Below, one piece after another: positions 24,645 to 32,281 of a stretch of DNA of 64,000 nt; position 1 is the stretch's first letter, and every line of letters starts with the position of its first letter. The DNA is from Halorubellus litoreus. GTDB lineage: Archaea > Halobacteriota > Halobacteria > Halobacteriales > Natrialbaceae. Position numbers and translations under genes: made by a program. The stretch covers positions 434,001 through 498,000 of the forward strand of contig NZ_JAZAQL010000003.1 of assembly GCF_037081675.1 (NCBI RefSeq). Reading direction: 5' to 3'. The notes under the pieces were generated by a model. That model saw only the letters and a program-made list of their open reading frames with translations, had not been told where the DNA came from and searched no databases.

Positions 24645-26768
24645 TCAGTCAGCCTGCTGTGCGGCATCCGACGCTCGCACCCCTGCAACCCTCGGTACGG
24701 AGAGGTCGACCCGACGTAACAGTTGCGCGTTTATCGCGACGATGACCGTACTCAGCGACATCAACAGCGCACCGACAGCAGGCGACAGTAGGATACCGAT
24801 TGGAGCGAGGACACCGGCAGCGAGCGGGAGTGCAAAGACGTTGTAGCCCGCCGCCCAGACGATGTTCTCCTGCATCTTCCGGTAGCTGGCCTTGCTCAGT
24901 TTCACCAGTCGTACCACGTCCATCGGATTGTTCTGGACGAGGATGACGTCGGCCGACTGGACGGCCACGTCCGTCCCACTTCCGATGGCGATACCGACAT
25001 CCGCGCGGGTCAGCGCGGGTGCGTCGTTGACGCCGTCACCGACCATCCCTACGAGTTTCCCCTCGTCCTGGAGCTCCTGGACCTTCGTATCCTTGTCTTC
25101 GGGTAATACCTCCGCAAAGACGGTGTCGATGCCCAGCTCGTTGGCGACCGCGGCTGCCACGTCCTCGGAATCGCCGGTCAGCATCGCCACCTCGATGTCG
25201 AGGTCGTGCAGGGCCTCGACGACGCTGTAGCTCTCGTCTCGGATGACGTCGGCCATGGCGAACGCCGCGACGAGGTCGCCGTCTCGAACGAGATAGACGA
25301 CGGTCTGTGCGTTCTCGCCGGCCTCGTCAGCGAAATCAGCGAGTACGTCGGGCACCTCACTATCGATATGATTCAATAGATTCGGTCCGCCGACGTAGAC
25401 CGCTTGCCCGTCCACAGTTCCCCTGACTCCGCGGCCTTTCATCGCCTCGAACCCGCTCGCGTCCGGGACGTCCACACCTCGCTCGCTGGCCTCCTCGCGG
25501 ATGGCGCGAGCGATCATGTGCTCGGAGTCGCTCTCGACGGCCGCCGAGAGCGCGAGCGCATCGTCCTGACTGACGTCAGATACCGTCCTCATGCCGACGA
25601 CACCGTGTTCGCCCTCGGTGAGCGTCCCGGTCTTGTCGAAGATGATGGCATCGAGGTTACGAGCCTGCTCCATGGCGATGCGGTCCCGGACGAGCATACC
25701 GTTGCGCGCCGCAAGCGAGGTATTGATGGCGACCACCAGCGGGATGGCAAGGCCGAGCGCGTGCGGGCAAGCGATGACCAGCACCGTCACCACGCGCTCG
25801 ATGACCGTTGCGTCGAACGACACCGCCACCGTCCACGCGATAGCAGTTACGACGGCTGCACCGACAGCGACGTAGAACAGCCACCCCGCCGCCCGGTCGG
25901 CGAGCACCTGCGTCCTCGACTTGCTCGACTGCGCTTCGTCGACCAGTCGCATGATGCCTGCTAGCGTCGTTTCGTCGCCGGTTGCGTCGATGCGGACGCG
26001 GAGGCTGCCGTCGCCGTTTACCGTCCCGCCGATGACGTCATCGCCCGGCTCTTTCGAAACGGGTTTGGATTCACCGGTGATCATCGCCTCGTTCACGTCC
26101 GAGTCACCCTCTTCGACGACGCCGTCAGCGGGCACGCTCGCTCCTGGGCGGACGAGGAGGACGTCTCCCTCTGAGAGGTCACTGACGGGCACCGTCTCGG
26201 TGCCGTCATCGGTGACGCGCTCCGCGGTGTCGGGCATGAGTTTCGCCAGTTCGTCAAGTGCGCTGGAAGCCCGCCTCACCGACCGCATCTCTATCCAGTG
26301 GCCCAGTAGCATGATGTCGATGAGCGTCACCAGTTCCCAGAAGAACGCCGAGGACGTGGGGAAGACGACGCTTGCCAGACTGTAGATGAACGCGACACTG
26401 ATCGCCATCGAGATGAGCGTCATCATCCCCGGCGCCCTATCTTTCAGTTCCGGTACCGCCATCTTGAGGAACGGGACGCCACCGTACGCGAAGACGACGA
26501 CGGCGAAGAAGGGGTTTAGCCATTCGCTACCGGGGAACGCGGGGACGGAGAAGCCGAGCCACGACTGGATGGTTTCGCTGTAGAGGAGAACTGGGACGGA
26601 GAGCAGCGTCGAGACGAAGAACCGGCGACGAAACATTTGTTCGTGACCAGTGTGCACGCTGCCGTGGTCGCCGTGGCCACTCCCCGCGTCTCCGTGGGTG
26701 CCGCCGTGGTCATCGTGGCGCTCGTCGTGGCCGCTATGCGGATCGTGATGAGCGTGATCGTCGGCCAC
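24645..26768 (-). CDS. copB: CopB-type P1B heavy-metal-translocating ATPase
   Basis: This is a 707-residue ATP-driven metal exporter. The first 45 residues are His/Asp-rich (HAHHDPHSGHDERHDDHG...) instead of a CxxC metal-binding domain. Helices flank the actuator motif TGES and the membrane metal site CPH (about residue 334), which defines the CopB (P1B-3) branch. DKTGTLT (about 377) holds the phosphorylated Asp, and GDGVNDAP closes the hinge. The P1B HP dipeptide position reads EHM rather than EHP. The likely substrate is copper, from family knowledge. The start lies 3 nt after the SHOCT gene stop, so the two are co-transcribed. Confidence 0.95.
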   Translation of the reverse strand: MADDHAHHDPHSGHDERHDDHGGTHGDAGSGHGDHGSVHTGHEQMFRRRFFVSTLLSVPVLLYSETIQSWLGFSVPAFPGSEWLNPFFAVVVFAYGGVPFLKMAVPELKDRAPGMMTLISMAISVAFIYSLASVVFPTSSAFFWELVTLIDIMLLGHWIEMRSVRRASSALDELAKLMPDTAERVTDDGTETVPVSDLSEGDVLLVRPGASVPADGVVEEGDSDVNEAMITGESKPVSKEPGDDVIGGTVNGDGSLRVRIDATGDETTLAGIMRLVDEAQSSKSRTQVLADRAAGWLFYVAVGAAVVTAIAWTVAVSFDATVIERVVTVLVIACPHALGLAIPLVVAINTSLAARNGMLVRDRIAMEQARNLDAIIFDKTGTLTEGEHGVVGMRTVSDVSQDDALALSAAVESDSEHMIARAIREEASERGVDVPDASGFEAMKGRGVRGTVDGQAVYVGGPNLLNHIDSEVPDVLADFADEAGENAQTVVYLVRDGDLVAAFAMADVIRDESYSVVEALHDLDIEVAMLTGDSEDVAAAVANELGIDTVFAEVLPEDKDTKVQELQDEGKLVGMVGDGVNDAPALTRADVGIAIGSGTDVAVQSADVILVQNNPMDVVRLVKLSKASYRKMQENIVWAAGYNVFALPLAAGVLAPIGILLSPAVGALLMSLSTVIVAINAQLLRRVDLSVPRVAGVRASDAAQQAD

Positions 26769-26771
26769 GGG

Positions 26772-27134
26772 TCACTCACCATCCTGCAGGGTGTGGCGCC
26801 GCGCGTCGAACTCTTCCTCGTCGATTTCACCCTTGGCGTAGCGACGCCGGAGGACGGTCAGTGCGTCGTCGGTCCTCACGTCGCTGGAGTCGCGGCGGGT
26901 GAGAAACAGGTACCCGAGTCCCAGCGGAACACCAATCAGGACGACCATCCAGAGGGTCATCCAGAGGTACCCGAAGGCCCCGCCGTGGGACCCCATCCAT
27001 CCGTCGTGGTGGTGGAAGCCGTCGTCGCCAGTGTGTGCGGCTACTGGCCCGCTGAAAGCGACTACGAGCATCACGAGCAGTGCTACCGTTGCGAGGAGTC
27101 GTCCACCGCATCGTTGCTGGAGTGGTTGGTCCAT
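26772..27134 (-). CDS. Small membrane protein with SHOCT domain
   Basis: This is a 120-residue protein. An N-terminal signal-anchor (LLATVALLVMLVVAFSGPVAA, near 12-32) precedes a His-rich external loop (HTGDDGFHHHDGWMGSHGG). A second helix (LWMTLWMVVLIGVPLGLGYLFL) is followed by a C-terminal SHOCT motif (DDALTVLRRRYAKGEIDEEEFDARR). SHOCT segments are short oligomerisation helices. The start at 27134 is chosen because the upstream frame encodes unrelated degenerate sequence. The His/Met-rich loop could bind copper outside the cell and hand it to or from CopB; that is inference from the operon. Confidence 0.85.
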   Translation of the reverse strand: MDQPLQQRCGGRLLATVALLVMLVVAFSGPVAAHTGDDGFHHHDGWMGSHGGAFGYLWMTLWMVVLIGVPLGLGYLFLTRRDSSDVRTDDALTVLRRRYAKGEIDEEEFDARRHTLQDGE

Positions 27135-27254
27135 GTTGTCAAATACGACTGCCCCTTTAACCTCGGTTCTGGTTACGAATCCAATGTGAGGTGCGAGCAA
27201 GGGGTTGCGACCGAAAGTGGATTCGGAGAGGGTATCACACCTGGTGCGAACAGG

Positions 27255-27310
27255 ACGGTCTGTTCGCAGTGCTCGCAACTCATTCCCTCGACGCTCAGTG
27301 TGGTTCGCTT
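27255..27310 (-). pseudogene. Remnant of a CopZ-like heavy-metal-associated domain
   Basis: On the minus strand this encodes TTLSVEGMSCEHCEQTV, the unmistakable first beta strand and CxxC metal loop of an HMA domain. The remaining 45-50 residues of a CopZ are absent: the frame continues into LFAPGVIPSPNPLSV and stops at 27173. No good start codon precedes it. It lies upstream of the SHOCT and CopB genes, exactly where copZ chaperones are found. I read it as a decayed or truncated copZ. Confidence 0.7.
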
Positions 27311-27771
27311 CGTGCTTGTAGCTAGGCGTTTGCGAACTTCGTCGATCGTGCCCGTGGATGCGAACCGCCGCTCAACACCCGGAATCGGACGGTCGCGACG
27401 CGTCTTCCGACACCGTCTGTGTTGCAGTGCAGACACTCCCGGCAAAGACCTCAAATCCAAATGTTCTACCCCGTGAAAGCCTTGCGATCGTAAGCACAAT
27501 CGCATTGAACGGTGTTCTCCTTTCTCTAGATTATATTCGGGGTTCGGTGTGAACCGGGACCCGATCGCGACGATGGACACGACCGACGGCAGTTCGGCTT
27601 GCTCGCTATCACAATCGTCGCCGCGCTCGTCGTACTCGCAGCGTTCGTCGAGGATTTCGGGAGCCTGAGAACGTGCGCCGATTCGTCAGTGACCGCTGGC
27701 GTGTGAGAATGAGGCTCTTCCAAGACCGGGGTGGACTGGATGGATTGGAGACCGGCGGCGAAAGCCGGTCT
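27311..27771. other. Degenerate intergenic region next to the copper genes
   Basis: No intact gene is seen in these 461 bases. The stretch around 27450-27540 is noticeably richer in A/T than its surroundings. A plus-strand open stretch at about 27553-27707 encodes a hydrophobic helix (FGLLAITIVAALVVLAAF) ending at a TGA, without a start codon, and looks like another gene fragment. This supports the idea that the copper patch was inserted and its edges have decayed. Confidence 0.5.
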
Positions 27772-28455
27772 TTACTCGACGACGCCGCGTTCGACGTGCA
27801 TGGTGGGGATGGCCGACAGGAGGCCGTCAAGGGTGGCGATCTCGTAGTCGGGGGCGGCGGCGTCGTCCTCGGGTTCGAGGTCGACGTAGCGGCCGCGGCG
27901 GAGGCGGACGGTGGTCATCCCGAGTTCGTTGGGGGCGCGGAAGTCGACGCGCGGGTCGTCGCCGACGTACGTCGCTCTGGTGGGGTGGACGTCGAGGTCG
28001 GCGAGGAACTCCTCGAAGACGCCGCGTTCGTGCTTGGAGCGCCCGTGGTCGTGCGTGACGAGGACGCTATCGAAGTGGTCGCGGATGCCGAGTCGGTCGA
28101 GTTTCGACTGGCCGCCGCGGCCGTCCGTGATGAGGCCGAGCGCGTGCTCGGTGCCGAGCGCGTCGAGGACGCGCTCGGTCTCCGGGTACGGGTCCAGGGG
28201 GGCGTGTGCGCCGTCGTGGAAGGCGTCGACGAGGTCGTCGACGGTGAGGCTCGGGAGGTCGTACGACTCGAGGAGGACGTCGAACGTGCCCGCGTCGACG
28301 TTCGGGTCGAAGTACGCGGACAGGAGGTCGCCGTGCACGCGCTTCCCGGAGCGACGATGCACGAGGTCGGCGGCGGCCGCGAGGCCGGCCCTGGCGTACT
28401 CGTGGTAATCGTAGAGCGTGTCGTCGAGGTCGAAGCAGACGGCGGTCTGGGTCAT
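27772..28455 (-). CDS. HAD-superfamily hydrolase
   Basis: This is a 227-residue phosphatase-type HAD protein. Motif I is FDLDDTLYD (residues 8-16), motif II is LITDGR (near 108-113), motif III includes SKHERGVFEEF, and motif IV is YVGDDPRVDF. An alpha-helical cap lies between motifs I and II. It probably dephosphorylates a sugar or nucleoside phosphate. It is the last gene of the deacetylase, GT2, ATP-grasp, HAD operon. Its start would have formed an ATGA overlap with the ATP-grasp stop, but a 38-bp duplication now separates them. Confidence 0.92.
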   Translation of the reverse strand: MTQTAVCFDLDDTLYDYHEYARAGLAAAADLVHRRSGKRVHGDLLSAYFDPNVDAGTFDVLLESYDLPSLTVDDLVDAFHDGAHAPLDPYPETERVLDALGTEHALGLITDGRGGQSKLDRLGIRDHFDSVLVTHDHGRSKHERGVFEEFLADLDVHPTRATYVGDDPRVDFRAPNELGMTTVRLRRGRYVDLEPEDDAAAPDYEIATLDGLLSAIPTMHVERGVVE

Positions 28456-28525
28456 GGGTTGGGAGTGGGCTGGAGTCGGTCGGTTCGGGTCACGGGCTGG
28501 GAGTGGGGTCGAGTCGGTCGGTTCG
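28451..28525. repeat. 37-bp imperfect tandem duplication at a stop/start junction
   Basis: The copies at 28451-28487 and 28489-28525 match at 33 of 37 positions. One copy contains the stop codon of the ATP-grasp gene; the other contains the start codon of the HAD gene in the equivalent position (CATGAC versus CGTGAC on the minus strand). Confidence 0.9.
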
Positions 28526-29614
28526 CTCCCGGTCGAACGCGTCGGGATGCACGTGGTACGTGCTGCCGTCGGGCGCTGTGAACACCTCGTCCCAGTAGCG
28601 GACCATCCTGGTGCCCCACGCGACGTCGGGTTCGGGCACGTGCTCGCCGAGCGCGTGCTGGACGGCCATGTAGGGCAGGTTCGCGCCGGCGCCGACGCAC
28701 ATGATGATGGTGCCGGCGACGCGCGGGTTGATCTCGATGACCTTCATCACGCCATCGGGGTTCTCCTTGAACTGGACGTTCACGTTGTACTCCAGGCCGA
28801 GGCCGCGACAGATGCCCGCCGCTTCCTCGATGAGGTCCTCGCGCTGTTCGACGACGCCCTCGAAGCTGATGCCGGCGCGAGTGCGGGCTCGCGAGCGCGG
28901 GACGACGGTGTGGACGTCGTCGCCGGTCGCGAGGACGTCGACGCTGTACTCCTCGCCCGGGAGGTACTCCATCACGACGAGCTCGGGGAACGCGTCCCCG
29001 GCGTCGAGGATGGGGAGGACGTCGTCGAGGGTCGTCGTCGCCGCGTCCGGTTTCTCGTTCAGGAACGCGTCCAGGTCGTTCGCGCCCTCGTCGAGGACGC
29101 GGAACCCGCGACTCCCGCTCCCGACAGGCGGCTTGAAGCACACCGGCCGGTCCGGGTAGCCGAGCGCCTCGACGGCGTCGAGGAACTCCTCGCGCGTCTC
29201 GGTGCGGTGGAACTCGGGCGCGGACGCGAATCCCTCGTCGGCGAGGAACCCGTAGAGGCCGGCCTTGTCGTTCGCGACCGCGAGCCGGTCGGGCGCGGAC
29301 ACCATCACGGTCGCGTCGAAGCGCTCGCGGTTCTCCGCGAGCGGCTGGAGTTCCGCGGTGCAGAGCGGGAGGACGACGTCCGCGTCCACCTCGGCGGCGA
29401 GTTCGATCATGCGGTCGACGTACTCGGGGTCGTCGCCTCTCGGGACGACGGCGTGCTCGTCGACGAGCGCGAACCCGTACGCGTCCGGGTTCACGTCCAC
29501 GCCGACGATGCGGACGTCGCGGTCGGGTGCGGCGCGGAGACTCCGGACGATACCGGACGCGCCGGGTGCGCCCGCGCCGGTCATCAGGACGGTGACGTCG
29601 CGACGCCCGGTCAT
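28490..29614 (-). CDS. ATP-grasp ligase (carbamoyl-phosphate-synthase-like)
   Basis: This is a 374-residue protein. An N-terminal pre-ATP-grasp Rossmann domain (VTVLMTGAGAPGASGIVRSL) precedes the ATP-grasp core. That core contains PVCFKPPVGSGSRGFRVL (the nucleotide-binding Gly-rich loop near residues 155-172), VVMEYLPGEEYSVDVL, and VIEINPRVAGTI carrying the Mg-binding Glu and Asn. It should activate a carboxylate with ATP and join it to an amine or other nucleophile. ATGA overlaps the preceding GT2 stop, so it is in the deacetylase operon. The pairing with a deacetylase parallels 8731-12113. The exact substrates are unknown. Confidence 0.9.
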   Translation of the reverse strand: MTGRRDVTVLMTGAGAPGASGIVRSLRAAPDRDVRIVGVDVNPDAYGFALVDEHAVVPRGDDPEYVDRMIELAAEVDADVVLPLCTAELQPLAENRERFDATVMVSAPDRLAVANDKAGLYGFLADEGFASAPEFHRTETREEFLDAVEALGYPDRPVCFKPPVGSGSRGFRVLDEGANDLDAFLNEKPDAATTTLDDVLPILDAGDAFPELVVMEYLPGEEYSVDVLATGDDVHTVVPRSRARTRAGISFEGVVEQREDLIEEAAGICRGLGLEYNVNVQFKENPDGVMKVIEINPRVAGTIIMCVGAGANLPYMAVQHALGEHVPEPDVAWGTRMVRYWDEVFTAPDGSTYHVHPDAFDRERTDRLDPTPSP

Positions 29615-30738
29615 CGGGTCTCACCCGCGGTGTCGTCGCTCGCGTCGGCAGCTAGCTCGTCGCCGTCGCCCGCATCGCTCACCGGTTCGCCGCCGTCGGC
29701 GGCGGCGCGCGGGGATTCGGTCGCCAGGCCGTCCTCGGCGCGTTCGCGGGCCGCGTCTGCCTCGGGGTCGATGACGACGTTCAGGTCCTCGTTGTCCTCG
29801 AGGTCGCGGAGCGTCGCGTAGAGGAACGCGAGCGCCCCGACGAGCGTCGCGAGGAACCACGACCCCGCGTCCTCGCCGTCCTTCCGGACGACCGAGTTCA
29901 GGTACCCGAGGACGCCCGCGGCCATCGACGCCATCCCGACGCCGTACAGCGGCGCGAGCGGGTCGTAGCTCTTCACGAGGTACTTGCGGTTGATCCGCCA
30001 CAGGAACGTCTCGAAGAGCATCTTCGAGACGCGCGGGACGTACTCCTTGTAGTCGATGTGGCTCTTCCAGCCGTCCTGGTACGCGTACTCGGTCTGCCGG
30101 CGGACGTCCGCCACCACGACGTCGGCGGCGTTCAGGCGCGCGAGCAGGTTGTTACAGTACCCGTAGTACTCGTACATCCCGTCGATGTCCGTGCGCTCCA
30201 GGGCGTCGAGCGAGATAGCGGTGTAGCCGTTCTGGGAGTCCATCGACCCCCAGTAGCCGCTCGCGACCTTCGTCAGGAGCGAGAGGACGACGTTCCCGAC
30301 GAGCCGGAACCGCGGCATGTGCGCCCAGTCGCCGGCGCGCACGAACCGGTTCCCCTTCGTGTACCCGGCGACGCCGTCAGCGATGGGGTCGAGGTACTTC
30401 TCGAGTTCGCGGGGATCCATCTGGTCGTCGCCGCCGAGGACCGCGGTCGCCTCCACGCCTTCCGCGAGCGCGCGCTGGTACCCGGTCTTGATGGCGCCCC
30501 CGACGCCGCGGTTCTCCTCGTGCTGGATGGGGACGACGAGGTCCTCGTAGCGGCCGTCGTGCGCGGCGTTCTTCCGTGCCGCGTACTCCGTGATCTCCGC
30601 CCACGTGTCGTCGGTCGACCCGTCGTCGATGACGTACGCGCGGTCGACGAACGCCGGGAGATCCTCGATGACGCGGCCGACGAACCCTTCCTCGTTGTAC
30701 GCCGGGACGACGACGGCGATGGTCATGTCTCGGTACAT
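29611..30738 (-). CDS. Glycosyltransferase family 2, dolichyl-phosphate-sugar synthase-like, with two membrane helices
   Basis: This is a 375-residue membrane-attached GT-A enzyme. IAVVVPAYNEEGFV and VIDDGSTDDTW form the nucleotide fold, GGDDQMD (near residues 98-104) is the metal-binding DxD, and NRGVGGAIKTGY is typical of DPM1-like enzymes. Two helices near residues 275-320 precede a 55-residue acidic disordered tail. The ATG at 30738 shares one base with the deacetylase stop (TGATG); a second ATG at 30726 is possible. It probably transfers a sugar to dolichyl phosphate, feeding a GT-C enzyme. Confidence 0.9.
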   Translation of the reverse strand: MYRDMTIAVVVPAYNEEGFVGRVIEDLPAFVDRAYVIDDGSTDDTWAEITEYAARKNAAHDGRYEDLVVPIQHEENRGVGGAIKTGYQRALAEGVEATAVLGGDDQMDPRELEKYLDPIADGVAGYTKGNRFVRAGDWAHMPRFRLVGNVVLSLLTKVASGYWGSMDSQNGYTAISLDALERTDIDGMYEYYGYCNNLLARLNAADVVVADVRRQTEYAYQDGWKSHIDYKEYVPRVSKMLFETFLWRINRKYLVKSYDPLAPLYGVGMASMAAGVLGYLNSVVRKDGEDAGSWFLATLVGALAFLYATLRDLEDNEDLNVVIDPEADAARERAEDGLATESPRAAADGGEPVSDAGDGDELAADASDDTAGETR

Positions 30739-31469
30739 CACCAACCACCCAGGAACTCGCGGCCAGCGGTCTGTCCCGCGGTCTGGCACGCTGCAGTCAC
30801 TGCCTGCTCGATGCGTTCGTCGAACGTCCCGTCCGCGTCGCTCCAGAGCCCGGGGTGCGTGAGTATCTGGACGGTGTCCTCGAAGTCCTCGACCGCTGGC
30901 GGGTCGTCGCGCCAGCGCTGGCGGGAGTCCGCAACGTACTGGACGTCCTCGAAGAACCGCGCCTCGTACGTCGACGCGAACCCGTCGTAGGTCCTCGCGA
31001 ACGTCCACTGCGGGGGCTTGTGGAAGGAGACGAGCCGGCGGTCGTCGCCGGTGACCGTCTCGAGGATGGCGAGTTCCTCGGCGACGCGCGCCTCGAGCTC
31101 CTCGTCGGCGGGCGGGGAGTCCGTGGGCCAGTACTCGTGCGTGCTGAAGTGCAGCGCGACCTCGTGCCCGAGCGACTGTATCTCGCGGAGGGCGTCGCGC
31201 GTCTCCCCCCGGAGCGGGTTGTAGAGCACCGAGGAGAGGAGAACGAAGTAGGTCGCCGTGACGTCCCGGTCGGCTTCCAGGCGAGCCATCGTCAGCGCGT
31301 CGTCGACCGAGAGGTCCACGTCGTGCCTGAGGACGACGTCGCCCGCCGCCAGGTCGTCGTGGAACGACCGGAAGGTGTAACCCGCCGCCTTCACGTCGTC
31401 GAGGAACTCGCCGTACCACTCGTACGTGAAGTCGACGGTTCGTTGCAGTTGCTTCGAGGTTTCTCCCAT
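30738..31469 (-). CDS. Polysaccharide deacetylase-like protein
   Basis: This is a 243-residue NodB-like protein. VVLRHDVDLSVDDAL (near residues 45-59) holds the first metal-binding Asp pair, LGHEVALHFSTHEY (near 100-113) the His motif, and ILTHPGLW the late catalytic His. No signal peptide is present. The start at 31469 is chosen because an A/T-rich box (TCATTACTAAT on the minus strand, near 31497-31507) lies about 28 nt upstream, consistent with a leaderless transcript; an upstream in-frame ATG at 31514 lies on the far side of that box. It is the first gene of the GT2/ATP-grasp/HAD operon. Confidence 0.88.
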   Translation of the reverse strand: MGETSKQLQRTVDFTYEWYGEFLDDVKAAGYTFRSFHDDLAAGDVVLRHDVDLSVDDALTMARLEADRDVTATYFVLLSSVLYNPLRGETRDALREIQSLGHEVALHFSTHEYWPTDSPPADEELEARVAEELAILETVTGDDRRLVSFHKPPQWTFARTYDGFASTYEARFFEDVQYVADSRQRWRDDPPAVEDFEDTVQILTHPGLWSDADGTFDERIEQAVTAACQTAGQTAGREFLGGW

Positions 31470-31685
31470 GTTACCTTCGGGGAGGGTCAGGACGGGATTA
31501 GTAATGAATCGCATACTCGGTTCGGCGCTCCGGCGGCCGGTTTCTCGCCTTCAGCAGGCGCTCGCTGCGAACGGTAACCGGCTTGTACTCGCGCGGGGTG
31601 CCCGGGACAGTACGAGCATACCTCTCGACGCGACCGGTCTCGTGGAGGAAGGGGACCGTACCCGAGTTCGACGTTCGAATCCGGG

Positions 31686-32276
31686 TCAGCGCCTCCGGAG
31701 CTGGCGAGCGACCGCCTCGACTCTCGTGGCGACCGTTCGAACGCCCGGTGCGCCGTCGACGAGCCAGAGCACGACCGACGCCATCCCGAGTGCGATTCCG
31801 AGGACGAGACCCGTGCTGACGTCCGCGGTCCCGAGGTCGGCGAGGTACTCCCGGAGGTAGACGAGGCCGCGTTCGACGCCGAGATCGTCGGGGTACGGTT
31901 CTCGTTCGACGACCGGCCAGAGGACGCGGTCGACGCCGAGTGGTTCACCGGCTCTGAGCGGCGAGACGACGTCGCCGGCGACGTGCGTCCACGCGCCGAC
32001 GAGGAACGGGACCGCGTTCCGTTGGCGGCCGTCGTCGCGGAGGGCGGCGAGCGCGAGAACTGTTAGTGCGAGGAGAACGAGGACGGAGTGACCGGCGGCG
32101 TACCCGGTGGGGAACACGCCGAGCCCCCACGAGAGCGGTTTGTCGACGAGGTCGGGGAACTGGGTGCCGACGGCGAGGAAGAGCACGGGGTCGCCTTCGG
32201 GCGGGTCGCCCGCGAGGAGTCTGGTGGCGGCCGAGTAGCACACGTAGCCGACGGCGGCGTGCTCCCACGGCCACAT
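31686..32276 (-). CDS. DUF457/YdjM-family membrane-bound metal-dependent hydrolase
   Basis: This 196-residue membrane protein has the DUF457 pattern: MWPWEHAAVGYVCYSA at the N-terminus with the first His, DLVDKPLSWGLGVFPTGYAAGHSVL with an Asp and later His in the middle, and AWTHVAGDVVSP with the His-x3-Asp pair. About four helices are predicted. Members are putative zinc hydrolases acting on phospholipid or lipid-carrier substrates in the membrane. The start at 32276 lies 5 nt after the aminotransferase stop, so it closes that operon. Its job in the glycan locus, for example lipid-carrier recycling, is inference. Confidence 0.85.
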   Translation of the reverse strand: MWPWEHAAVGYVCYSAATRLLAGDPPEGDPVLFLAVGTQFPDLVDKPLSWGLGVFPTGYAAGHSVLVLLALTVLALAALRDDGRQRNAVPFLVGAWTHVAGDVVSPLRAGEPLGVDRVLWPVVEREPYPDDLGVERGLVYLREYLADLGTADVSTGLVLGIALGMASVVLWLVDGAPGVRTVATRVEAVARQLRRR

Positions 32277-32281
32277 CCGGG

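Noticed and set aside
27173..27580. A 135-codon minus-strand frame as a complete metal-binding protein
   Set aside because: Only 17 residues match an HMA domain; the rest is degenerate, so it is listed as a remnant.
31661..31695. A tRNA T-loop-like sequence (GTTCGAATCC)
   Set aside because: The flanking bases do not pair as a T stem and no anticodon or acceptor stem is found around it.
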